A stretch of 64,000 bases of DNA, taken from the NCBI RefSeq assembly GCF_041320705.1, contig NZ_JBGGTQ010000006.1:1-64000 (forward strand). The letters are read 5' to 3'. The translations under genes and the position numbers were made by a program. How positions within the stretch are numbered: the first letter of the stretch is position 1; the number at the start of each line of letters is the position of its first letter. Positions 25,827 to 33,811 of the stretch are shown one piece after another. The notes under the pieces were generated by a model. The model worked only from the letters and a program-made list of their open reading frames with translations. It was not told where the DNA came from and searched no databases. Source of the stretch: Kineococcus mangrovi. GTDB taxonomy: Bacteria > Actinomycetota > Actinomycetes > Actinomycetales > Kineococcaceae.

Positions 25827-26930
25827 TCAGGTCCAGTAGAGGTACCGGGCGGCCGGGAGCCGCTCGGCGAGCGCCGTCTCGAACCACGAGCGCAGCTCGC
25901 GCATCGTGTCGCGGTCGTAGACGAACTTCACCGCACCGAACTTCCCGTGCTTGCGGCTGCGGGTCGACTCGTCGAGGTCGAGCTTCGTCGCCGGGTACCA
26001 GCCGAGCTGGACGTCCTTGCTCTTCGGGGTGAAGCGGTGGGTGATGCACTCCACGGTGAGGTCGGCGCTCGCGGGCAGTTCGGCGGCGGCGGCATCGAGC
26101 AGGTCGCCGTAGGCGGTGCGCCAGCCCTCGACCGGCATGATCGGCGCGATCGTGAGGCCGACGGGGTAGCCGGCCCGGGCGAGCCGGCCGAGCGCGCCCA
26201 GCCGGGCCGGGACGCGGGCGGTGCCGCCCTCGAACCGCTCGACGCCGGCGACGTTCACCGACGCCCGCACGCGGGTGCGGCCGTGGTGGGGCAGGTCGAG
26301 CAGCCCGTCCACGTCGTCGTACTTCGTGGTCAGCCGCAGCTGCACGGGACCGGGCCAGTCGTGCGTGCCGAAGTGCTCGACCGTGGCGGCCAGGGACCCC
26401 GTGACGTGCTCCAGGGCGAGGGGGTCGGTGTAGCAGGACGCCTCGAACGTCGTGCCCTCGTGGCCGCGCTCGGCCGTCCCCGACGTCACCCCTCCCGTGC
26501 CGACGACCTCGTCGAGCCCGGCGAGGACCCGCGGCAGGTCCGCGTAGACGCGGGTGATCGGCGGGCCGGTGAGCGAGCCGGCGAGGTAGCAGTACTGGCA
26601 GTGCCCGGGGCAGCCCTGGGCGAGGGGGAAGGAGAAGTCCGCGCTCGGCGGGATCGGCGTCGGGCGGCGCGTGGAGGGGGCGCTGGTGACGACGGCCAGG
26701 GTGCGCTTGGCGCGCGCGTAGGTCTCGCGGTCGCTCTGCCCGCGCAGGGGCGGCAGGCGGTCGCCGGGCAGGAGGCGGACGTCCTCGACGCCGGCGGCGG
26801 CCAGGCGGTCGAGGATCGCGCGGCCGTGCGGTTCGGCCTGCGCGGAGGCGGTGACCAGGACGTGCCGCGGGGTCCACAGGACGGGGCCGCGGGTCGGGGC
26901 CGGCAGGGAGGTGGGGGCGCTGGTGGCCAT
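25827..26930 (-). CDS. Spore photoproduct lyase-like radical SAM protein
   Basis: 367 residues from ATG 26930. The [4Fe-4S]/SAM motif is CPGHCQYCYL (about 94-103; three cysteines), and flanking blocks such as SADFSFPLAQG, ITHRFTPKSKDVQLGWYP and KFVYDRDTMRELRSWF match the SplB-like family. Classical SPL repairs the spore photoproduct, but non-sporing actinobacteria carry relatives of unknown role, perhaps DNA photodamage repair. The reading frame continues far upstream of 26930, but that part is shadow sequence. Confidence 0.85.
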   Translation of the reverse strand: MATSAPTSLPAPTRGPVLWTPRHVLVTASAQAEPHGRAILDRLAAAGVEDVRLLPGDRLPPLRGQSDRETYARAKRTLAVVTSAPSTRRPTPIPPSADFSFPLAQGCPGHCQYCYLAGSLTGPPITRVYADLPRVLAGLDEVVGTGGVTSGTAERGHEGTTFEASCYTDPLALEHVTGSLAATVEHFGTHDWPGPVQLRLTTKYDDVDGLLDLPHHGRTRVRASVNVAGVERFEGGTARVPARLGALGRLARAGYPVGLTIAPIMPVEGWRTAYGDLLDAAAAELPASADLTVECITHRFTPKSKDVQLGWYPATKLDLDESTRSRKHGKFGAVKFVYDRDTMRELRSWFETALAERLPAARYLYWT

Positions 26931-27084
26931 CGTCCAGTGCAACGGCTCGGCGGGCCGGCTGCATCCCGGAGCTCCGCGTGAGGTGTTCCGGCGGCGGGCG
27001 TGGACGCCGCGGGCGTCAGGTGGTCGGATGAGCCCCGCACCGGGTGACGACGGGCCGCGGTGCCGGTCCGGGCGAGGAGGAGCC

Positions 27085-27474
27085 GTGGCGCACGACACCG
27101 AGGTGGCCGAGCGCGTCCGGGACGCGCTGGCCGGCCGGCAGGTCCGGGAGGTGCGGATGTTCGGCGGGCTGGCGTTCATGGTGGACGACCGGATGGTCGT
27201 CTGCGTCTCGGCCGGTGGCGCCGACCTGCTCGTGCGCGTCCACCCCGACAGCGACGCCCAGCACCTGCGTCGACCCGGGGCGCGGCGCGCCGAGATGGGT
27301 GCTGGACGCCCGATGGGAGAGGGCTGGATCGCGGTGGAGGAGCCGGGGATCGCCGGCGAGGAGGACTTCGCGCGGTGGATGGCGGCCGCTCTGGAGTTCC
27401 ACGCCTCCGGGTCCGGCGGGACGGGTGGACGCTCGAAGCGGACGGGCGCGTCCCCGCGGCGGCGGCCGGCGTAG
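27085..27474 (+). CDS. TfoX/Sxy N-terminal domain protein
   Basis: 129 residues from GTG 27085, preceded by GAGGAGGAGCC. The TfoX N-terminal domain is evident: VREVRMFGGLAFMVDDRMVVCVS..., then GADLLVRVHPDSD, the PMGEGWIAVEEPGIAGEEDFARWM block and a basic tail. In gammaproteobacteria TfoX controls competence, but short actinobacterial proteins with only this domain have no known function. Convergent with the next gene; a strong hairpin separates them. Confidence 0.8.
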   Translation: MAHDTEVAERVRDALAGRQVREVRMFGGLAFMVDDRMVVCVSAGGADLLVRVHPDSDAQHLRRPGARRAEMGAGRPMGEGWIAVEEPGIAGEEDFARWMAAALEFHASGSGGTGGRSKRTGASPRRRPA

Positions 27475-27491
27475 GGACCTTGACTCGTCCC

Positions 27492-27523
27492 CGGTGCCGC
27501 CGGCGGACCCGCCGGCGGCACCG
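27492..27523. terminator. Bidirectional terminator hairpin
   Basis: Near-perfect inverted repeat with 15-base arms (CGGTGCCGCCGGCGG and its complement) and 2 bases between them, midway between the convergent tfoX-like gene and the maleylpyruvate isomerase-like gene. Suits termination from both sides. Confidence 0.7.
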
Positions 27524-27550
27524 TCGCACGACGCGAGGTGCGCGGGCGGG

Positions 27551-28174
27551 TCAGGCGATCCTCGCGCGCAGCAGGTCGACCCCTTCGCCGGTGAGGTCCT
27601 CGAGCCCGGCCGTGCGCCCGGTCACGGCCAGCAGCAGGGCGTCGACGGGTCCGCTCACCTCCGGGCCGTCGCCGTGCGCGAACCCCACGTCCTGCGCGGT
27701 CAGCCGCAGGCCGCTCAGGGCCCCCCGGGGCACCAGACCCGAGGGGGACGTGACCAGGAACTCCAGCGCCGACCGCGCCCGCGGGGCGGGGATCTCGTGG
27801 CGCAGGCCCAGGGGCCGGCGGATGTCCGCCCTGTGCACCAGCACGTCCACGAGCGGGGCCTGCGGACCGGCACCCGGCGGGGTGAACCGGGAGTCGGCCC
27901 CCTCGCGCAGTGCCCGGCACAGCTCCCCGAAGGGGCGCCGGGCGAGCGTGCGGGTGACCCGCTGGTTGGCCCGGTCGAAGTTCCCGCCCGCGACGAGCAC
28001 CGCGAGCACGACCCTCGGCAGGCTGACCTCCAGGGGCATGACGAGGTGGGCCAGCACGTCGTGCACGGTCCACGCCGAGCACAGGCTCTGCGTCGACCGC
28101 TGCTGGGGGGTGAGGGACGTGAGCTCGTCGGCGAGGGCACGGCGCTCGACGGCGATCTCGGCGAAGACGTCCAC
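27551..28174 (-). CDS. Maleylpyruvate isomerase/DinB-type protein
   Basis: 207 residues from GTG 28174. The mycothiol-dependent maleylpyruvate isomerase/DinB four-helix fold is indicated by AVERRALADELTSLTPQQRSTQSLCSAWTVHDVLAHL (His in HDVLAHL) and the later LVDVLVHRADIRRPLG with a second His. Many actinobacterial copies are mycothiol-linked stress proteins rather than true isomerases, so the substrate is open. Minus-strand single gene, convergent with tfoX-like. Confidence 0.75.
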   Translation of the reverse strand: MDVFAEIAVERRALADELTSLTPQQRSTQSLCSAWTVHDVLAHLVMPLEVSLPRVVLAVLVAGGNFDRANQRVTRTLARRPFGELCRALREGADSRFTPPGAGPQAPLVDVLVHRADIRRPLGLRHEIPAPRARSALEFLVTSPSGLVPRGALSGLRLTAQDVGFAHGDGPEVSGPVDALLLAVTGRTAGLEDLTGEGVDLLRARIA

Positions 28175-28268
28175 CGGGCGATCATGGCGTCGACCGGTCA
28201 CCGCCCGCCAGCACCTGACCTCCGGTGGCCGACGGTGACGAGGACGGCGACCACGGGGAACCGTCGCG

Positions 28269-28589
28269 TCAGTCCAGGGAGTACGCGGCGGCGAAGTCGT
28301 CGACCGCGCGGACGACCTCGCGGGCGGTGCCGGCGGGGACCGCGTCGTGCTCGGTGAGGGCGCTCGCCCGTCCGTCGGCGCCGGTTCCCGCGGCGCGGCG
28401 GCCGGCGTCGGCGAGCGCCGCCGCGGCCAGCACCGTGCGGGGCGCACCGGCGGCCGGGCCGAGCCGGTCCAGGACGAGACCGGCGACCCAGTCGGGGTCG
28501 AAGCTGCCGTGCGGGGGCGCGAAGACGCGCTCGCCCTCGACGTAGTCGCCGCTGCCGCCCCAGTGCCGTCCACCCGCCACCCCCGCCAC
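28269..28589 (-). CDS. Hypothetical protein, unknown family
   Basis: 106 residues from GTG 28589 (MAGVAGGRHWGGSGDYVEGERVFAPPHGSFDPDWVAG.. type sequence, then an Ala-rich helical half ending DDFAAAYSLD). A longer version would start at ATG 28640, whose codon overlaps the divergent CYTH-CHAD start, so the shorter start is preferred. Not recognised. It looks soluble and acidic, coded with normal codon use for this genome. Confidence 0.5.
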   Translation of the reverse strand: MAGVAGGRHWGGSGDYVEGERVFAPPHGSFDPDWVAGLVLDRLGPAAGAPRTVLAAAALADAGRRAAGTGADGRASALTEHDAVPAGTAREVVRAVDDFAAAYSLD

Positions 28590-28638
28590 GGTAGGGCGAC
28601 GGGGCGCGCCCGGCCACGGCTGCCGGTAGAACCGTGCC

Positions 28639-30303
28639 ATGGTCACCCAGCACGGCGAGCCCGGACAGGTCCACGAGGAGGTCGAGGTCAAGTACGACCT
28701 CGCGCCCGACGCCGAGGCACCCGCCCTGGCCGCGCTGCTGCGGGACCTGCCCGGGGCCGACGAGCGCGGCTACCGCGAGGGCACCCCCGTCGAGCACGAG
28801 CTGGAGGCCGTCTACTTCGACACCCGCGACCTGCGGCTGAGCGCGGCGCGGACGACGCTGCGCCGCCGCACCGGTGGGCACGACGCCGGCTGGCACCTGA
28901 AGACGCCCGGGCGGGAGGGGGCGCGCCAGGAGCGGCACCTGCCCCTGGGCCGGGCCGTCAAGACGGTGCCCGCCCCCCTGCGCCGGCTGGTGGCCGACGT
29001 CACGGGGGACCAGACCCTCGTCCCCGTGGCGCGGATCACGACGCACCGCACGGTGCGCACGCTGCTGGACGCCGCCGGGACCGCGCTGGTGGAACTGGCC
29101 GACGACCGGGTGCGGGCCCGGCGTCTCGCCCGGGGGTCCGAGCCCGAGGACGAGCAGGAGTGGCGGGAGGTGGAGCTGGAGCTCCTCGACGGCGACCGGG
29201 AGCTCTTCGACGCCGTCGACGCGCACCTGCGGGCGGCGGGGCTGGTGGTCGCCGGGACCGGCTCGAAGGTGGCGCGGGTGCTCGCGGGTGGCCCGGCGCC
29301 GCGCACGGCCGACGTCCCGGCGGCGGGACCCGGCGCGTCCCGGCCCGGCGCGCCCCGGCCCGCCGACCGCGTCCTGACCCCGGCCGCCCCGCGCCGCGCG
29401 CACCTCGGCCCGGGCTCGCGGGCCGGTGACGTCCTCGTCGCCCACCTCGCCCGGCAGGTGCAGCGGGTCCTGGACGAGGACCCGCGCGTGCGGGTCGACG
29501 CACCGGACGCCGTGCACGCGATGCGGGTCGCGACCCGCCGGTTGCGCAGCGCGCTGACGACGTACGGCTCGCTGCTGGCGACCCCGACGGGGCCGGTGCG
29601 CGGCGAGCTGCGGTGGCTGGCGGGCGAGCTGGGCGGGGCGCGGGACGCGGAGGTGCTGCGCGACCGCCTCGCGGAGTCGGTGGCCGCCCTCGACGACCAC
29701 TCCGACGACGGGTCCGACGACGGGTCCGCGCTCCCCCGGCTCGTCCGGGAGCAGCTCGAGGGCGAGCACCGCGCGGCGCACGAACGGGTGCTCGCCGAGC
29801 TGGACTCCGAGCGGTACCGGTCGCTGCTGGACACCTTGCAGGACCTCGTCGAGCGGCCGGTGTTCTCCGGCCGGGGCCGACGCAGGGCCGGGAAGGTGCT
29901 GCCGCGGCGGGTCGCGACGACGTTCCGCGCGCTGGCGGACCTCGTCGACCGGGCCGCGGACGCCGGTGCCGGCCCCGAGCGCGACGAGCTGCTGCACGAG
30001 GCGCGCAAGGCGGCCAAGCGGAGCCGGTACGCCGCCGAGGCCGTCGTCGTGGTGTTCGGCGGGGACGCCAAGCGGTTCGCCAAGGCGGTCACGGGGTTGC
30101 AGGAGGTGCTCGGCGAGCACCAGGACTCCGTCGTCACGCGGCAACGGCTGCGCGACCTCGCGGTCGCCGCGCGCCCGGAGGTCGCGTTCGCCTACGGGCG
30201 CCTGTTCGCGCGGGAGGAGGTCCACGCGGCGGCCACCGAGGCCGACGTGGCGCGGGTGTGGTCGGCGGCACGGTCGAAGCGGCTGCACCGCTGGTTGCGC
30301 TGA
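28639..30303 (+). CDS. CYTH and CHAD domain protein
   Basis: 554 residues. The N-terminal CYTH (triphosphate tunnel) domain opens with EEVEVKYDL (ExExK, about 14-20) and shows LEAVYFDTRDL, TLRRRTGG, WHLKTPG and VELADDR. The CHAD domain (about 265-550) shows VDAPDAVHAMRVATRRLRSAL, WLAGELGGARDAEVL, EARKAAKRSRYAAE and LGEHQDSVVTRQRL, rich in conserved histidines. CYTH domains hydrolyse triphosphates or polyphosphate and CHAD domains bind polyphosphate, so a polyphosphate role is likely. ATG start; a Pro-rich linker (about 230-255) joins the two. Confidence 0.9.
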   Translation: MVTQHGEPGQVHEEVEVKYDLAPDAEAPALAALLRDLPGADERGYREGTPVEHELEAVYFDTRDLRLSAARTTLRRRTGGHDAGWHLKTPGREGARQERHLPLGRAVKTVPAPLRRLVADVTGDQTLVPVARITTHRTVRTLLDAAGTALVELADDRVRARRLARGSEPEDEQEWREVELELLDGDRELFDAVDAHLRAAGLVVAGTGSKVARVLAGGPAPRTADVPAAGPGASRPGAPRPADRVLTPAAPRRAHLGPGSRAGDVLVAHLARQVQRVLDEDPRVRVDAPDAVHAMRVATRRLRSALTTYGSLLATPTGPVRGELRWLAGELGGARDAEVLRDRLAESVAALDDHSDDGSDDGSALPRLVREQLEGEHRAAHERVLAELDSERYRSLLDTLQDLVERPVFSGRGRRRAGKVLPRRVATTFRALADLVDRAADAGAGPERDELLHEARKAAKRSRYAAEAVVVVFGGDAKRFAKAVTGLQEVLGEHQDSVVTRQRLRDLAVAARPEVAFAYGRLFAREEVHAAATEADVARVWSAARSKRLHRWLR

Positions 30304-30419
30304 GGACCCGGGGACCGGGGAAGTTGAACGCAGGATGAACGTCGGGCTGGGCGCTCAAGGTGCCCCCCGCGCCGTTCGATGGGGAGGGGCCACGTCCTGC
30401 TCGTCGGAAGGTCCCTCCC

Positions 30420-32045
30420 GTGTCCCAGCCCACCCGCACCTCCTCCGCGGCGTCGCGCGGCACCCCGCCCGGACCCGTCGGGCGGTGGCTGCGCGGTCGC
30501 CGCGTCGCCACCCGGCTGCTCATGGCCACGGCCGCCGTCGCGATCGCCGCGACGGTCGTGGGTGCCCTGTCGTGGGCGGCCCTGGGCAACCTGCAGGCGC
30601 AGCGGCAGCAGGAGGTGGGCCGGGCGGTCCCGTACATCACCGGCCTGCAGCAGGCCGCGCTGGCCGCCAAGGCCGCCGCCACCGACGAACGCGGGTACCT
30701 GCTCACCGGCGACGCGAAGTACGCCACGGAGAGCCTGGACCGCCGCACGACCTTCGCGGCGGCCCTGGACCAGTCCCGGGCCGCCGCCGACCCCGCCGAG
30801 CGCGCGACCCTGGACCGGATCGAGGCCCAGGTGAGCACGTGGTTCACCGCGCTGGAGGCGGAGTACGCCCAGTACGCGACCGACCCCGCCGGCGCGACCG
30901 CCGTCTCCTTCGGCGCCAACCGCGACCTGCGCAAGGGCTACGAGACGGCCATCGCCGAGGAGACGCAGCGCGCGAGCGACGCCCTGGCCGGGGGGCGGGA
31001 GTTCGCGCGCATCGTGGACCACGCCCAGGTCAGCGTGCTCGGCGTGCTGGCCGGCGGTCTGCTGCTGGCCGTCGTCGTCGCGGTCGTCATCGGTCGCTCG
31101 ATCGTCGCGCCGCTGCGGCACGTCACCGGTGTCCTGCAGGAGGTCGCCGCCGGGGACCTCACGGTCACGGCCGGCCTGCGCAGCCGCGACGAGATCGGCA
31201 CCATGGCGCAGGCGCTCGACGAGGCCACCGGCGGCTTCCGGCGGGTCCTGCAGCGCATCACCGCGACCGCCGGTGAGGTGTCCGCGTCCGCCGACGAGCT
31301 CGCGACCGTCTCGGCCGGCCTGTCCGAGCGGGCCCGCGTCTCCGGCGACCAGGCGCACACCGTGGCCTCGGCGACCGAGGAGATCTCGGTCAGCGTCGAG
31401 ACCGTCGCGGCGGCCGGCGAGGAGATGACCGCCGCCATCGGCGAGATCGCCGCGTCGACGACCGAGGCCTCCAGCACCGCCTCGGCCGCGGTGACCTCCG
31501 CCGCCGAGGCGGGGCACACCCTGGAACGGCTCTCCGCGTCGAGCCGGGAGATCGGCGACGTCGTCAAGCTCATCACCTCCATCGCCGAGCAGACCAACCT
31601 GCTGGCCCTGAACGCCACCATCGAGGCCGCCCGGGCCGGGGAGATGGGCAAGGGGTTCGCCGTCGTGGCCGGGGAGGTCAAGGAACTGGCCCAGCAGACC
31701 GCGCGGGCGACCGACGACATCACCGCACGGGTGCTCGCGACGCAGTCCGACGCCGCCGCGGCGGCCACCGCGATCGGCGGCATCGGCGACGTCATCGCCC
31801 GCATCGACGCCCTGCAGGCCACCATCGCCGCCGCGGTGGAGGAGCAGTCGGCCACCACGGCCGAGATGGTCCGCAACGTCCACGAGGTCTCCGGCGGCTC
31901 CCGGGAGATCGCCGCCAACGTGTCGGGGCTGGCCGACGCGGCGACCCGCACGACGGCGGACGCGACCGGGACGGCCCGCACGGCCGGTGACCTGCAGACG
32001 TCGGCCGCGGCGCTGCGCGACCTCGTCAGCAGCTACCGGAGCTGA
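30420..32045 (+). CDS. Methyl-accepting chemotaxis protein
   Basis: 541 residues from GTG 30420 (GGAAGG upstream). Membrane segment 1 at about 33-55, a four-helix periplasmic sensor (about 56-203), membrane segment 2 at about 204-225, HAMP (about 226-280), then the cytoplasmic signalling coil with the conserved hairpin tip [19 protein letters not shown] and [13 protein letters not shown] (about 390-425). It should feed CheA/CheW, none of which is in this window. The C-terminus overlaps the convergent GGDEF-EAL gene by 20 bases. Confidence 0.93.
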   Translation: MSQPTRTSSAASRGTPPGPVGRWLRGRRVATRLLMATAAVAIAATVVGALSWAALGNLQAQRQQEVGRAVPYITGLQQAALAAKAAATDERGYLLTGDAKYATESLDRRTTFAAALDQSRAAADPAERATLDRIEAQVSTWFTALEAEYAQYATDPAGATAVSFGANRDLRKGYETAIAEETQRASDALAGGREFARIVDHAQVSVLGVLAGGLLLAVVVAVVIGRSIVAPLRHVTGVLQEVAAGDLTVTAGLRSRDEIGTMAQALDEATGGFRRVLQRITATAGEVSASADELATVSAGLSERARVSGDQAHTVASATEEISVSVETVAAAGEEMTAAIGEIAASTTEASSTASAAVTSAAEAGHTLERLSASSREIGDVVKLITSIAEQTNLLALNATIEAARAGEMGKGFAVVAGEVKELAQQTARATDDITARVLATQSDAAAAATAIGGIGDVIARIDALQATIAAAVEEQSATTAEMVRNVHEVSGGSREIAANVSGLADAATRTTADATGTARTAGDLQTSAAALRDLVSSYRS

Positions 32046-33762
32046 CGGGGAACCACCGCTCCTCCGGGGCCGGCACCCCGAAGTGGAAGCCCTGGGCCGA
32101 CTGCCAGCCCTGGGCGGCGAGGTGGCGGGCCTGGGCGGCGGTCTCGACGCCCTCGCACGTGGTGGTCAGGCCGAGGTCGCCGGCCAGCGTGGCCACCGCC
32201 GCGGCGATCCGGTCCGAGCCGGTGTCCTGCGGCAGGCCCGTGACGAACGACCTGTCCAGCTTCAGCCCCGTCACGGGCAGCCGCCGCAGGTAGGACAGCG
32301 CCGAGTAGCCGGTGCCGAAGTCGTCGATGAGCACCTCGACGCCCAGGGCGGCCAGGTCGCGCAGCTCGGCCTGGGTGACCGGGTCGCCGAGGGCGAGCGA
32401 CCCCTCGAGCAGCTCGACGGTGAGCCGGTCCGGGGTGAGCCCGCGCCGGCGCAGCTCGGCGGCGACCGTGGCCGCGAAGGTCCCGTCGAGGCGGCGGGCC
32501 GAGGTGTTCACGGCGACGCGCGCGCAGGGGTGGCGGGTCAGGAACCCCAGGGCCTCCTCCAGGACCAGCCCGTCGACGGCGCCCACCAGACCGCACTCCT
32601 CGGCGACGTCGAGGAACTGCTCGGGCAGCAGCAGGCCGCGGCGCGGGTGCGCCCAGCGCACCAGCGCCTCGAACCCCGTCCGGAGGCCGTCGCGCAGGCC
32701 CACGACGGGTTGGTAGTGCACCCGCAGCTCGCCCTCGTCCACCGCGCGCCGCAGGTCGTTCTCGACGGTGAGGCGGCGGACGGCGCGCTCGTGCAGGGCG
32801 TCGGCGAAGACGCGGCAGCGGCCCCCGCCGGCCGCCTTCGCCGCCGCGAGGGCCGTGGTGGCGTCGCGCAGCACCGTCGCGGCGTCGGGCCCGCCGCCGG
32901 AGCACCCCCCGGTCCTGGTCCCGGCGGTGAGGTCCACGACGACGAGCCCCGCGCTGGCGGTGCACCGGACTTCCTGCGGACCGCCCGGGGCGTCGAGGAG
33001 GAAGGGCGCGCCCAGGCTCCGGGTCAGCCGGTGCGCCACGTCCACGGCCTCCGTCTCGTCCACCAGACCCGCCAGCACGACGAGGAACTCGTCGTCCCCG
33101 AGCCGGGCGAGCAGGTCGCCCCCGCGCACGTCCCGGGCCAGGCGCGCCGCGACCGTCGCGAGCACCCGGTCGCCGACGCCGGGCCCGAGGCTGTCGTTGA
33201 GGACGCCGAACCGGTCGAGGTCGCAGGTGATGACACCCACCAGCCCGGAGCCGGCGCGCAGGCGGGCGCCCAGGTCGGCGACGGCCCCGGCCCGGTCGCG
33301 CAGACCGGTCAGCGCGTCGTGGCCGGGCCCGGGCCCGGGCCCGGGCGAGCCCGTCCGGAGGTCCGGGGAGGTGGCCGGGCTCACCGGGGGCAGCAGGTGG
33401 ACGAGGACGACCTGCGCCCCGTCCGGCGCGGCGCCCAGCGTCAGCAGCGCCGTGCGGGGCACGACCGCGCCGTCGGGACGGTGCAGGAGGGTGCCGGTGA
33501 GGACGTGCCCGGCGCCGGCGAGCAGCTCCTCCACGCACCGGTCGACGGGCAGCGGCTCCAGCCCGGGGTGCGGGGCGGACAGCAGCTCCCCCAGCTTGCG
33601 CCCGACCACGTCCGCGGCGGGGCGGTCCAGGGAGCCGGTGGCGCCGGCGCCCCCCGCGTCCAGGACGAGGCCGTGCAGGTCGCAGACGACCGGGGCACCC
33701 AGCGCAGGCGTCAGGACGCACCCGCCGTCGAGCCCCACGTCGGACCCGTCGTCCTGCCGCAC
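32026..33762 (-). CDS. GGDEF-EAL protein with degenerate cyclase site
   Basis: 578 residues, soluble. Start GTG 33762, with GGAGG seven bases upstream. A PAS-like N-terminus (about 1-145) is joined by a Gly-Pro repeat linker (four CCGGGC units at 33323-33346) to GGDEF (about 155-310), where the motif is GDDEF, second Gly lost, suggesting no cyclase activity. The EAL domain (about 325-570) keeps [34 protein letters not shown] and CEGVET, so a cyclic di-GMP phosphodiesterase is likely. Divergent from a second GGDEF-EAL gene and overlapping the MCP gene end. Confidence 0.9.
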   Translation of the reverse strand: MRQDDGSDVGLDGGCVLTPALGAPVVCDLHGLVLDAGGAGATGSLDRPAADVVGRKLGELLSAPHPGLEPLPVDRCVEELLAGAGHVLTGTLLHRPDGAVVPRTALLTLGAAPDGAQVVLVHLLPPVSPATSPDLRTGSPGPGPGPGHDALTGLRDRAGAVADLGARLRAGSGLVGVITCDLDRFGVLNDSLGPGVGDRVLATVAARLARDVRGGDLLARLGDDEFLVVLAGLVDETEAVDVAHRLTRSLGAPFLLDAPGGPQEVRCTASAGLVVVDLTAGTRTGGCSGGGPDAATVLRDATTALAAAKAAGGGRCRVFADALHERAVRRLTVENDLRRAVDEGELRVHYQPVVGLRDGLRTGFEALVRWAHPRRGLLLPEQFLDVAEECGLVGAVDGLVLEEALGFLTRHPCARVAVNTSARRLDGTFAATVAAELRRRGLTPDRLTVELLEGSLALGDPVTQAELRDLAALGVEVLIDDFGTGYSALSYLRRLPVTGLKLDRSFVTGLPQDTGSDRIAAAVATLAGDLGLTTTCEGVETAAQARHLAAQGWQSAQGFHFGVPAPEERWFPVSSGSC

Positions 33763-33811
33763 GGTGCACCTCCGTCCCCCGGTGGATCCCACCGGACGCG
33801 TCTTCTAGAAG

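Noticed and set aside
27004-27084. Earlier start for the TfoX-like gene
   Set aside because: The upstream part has no domain sequence; GTG 27085 has a strong GAGGAGGAG ribosome site.
33323-33346. CCGGGC tandem repeat as a regulatory or mobile element
   Set aside because: Four units lie in frame inside the GGDEF-EAL gene and code for a Gly-Pro linker.
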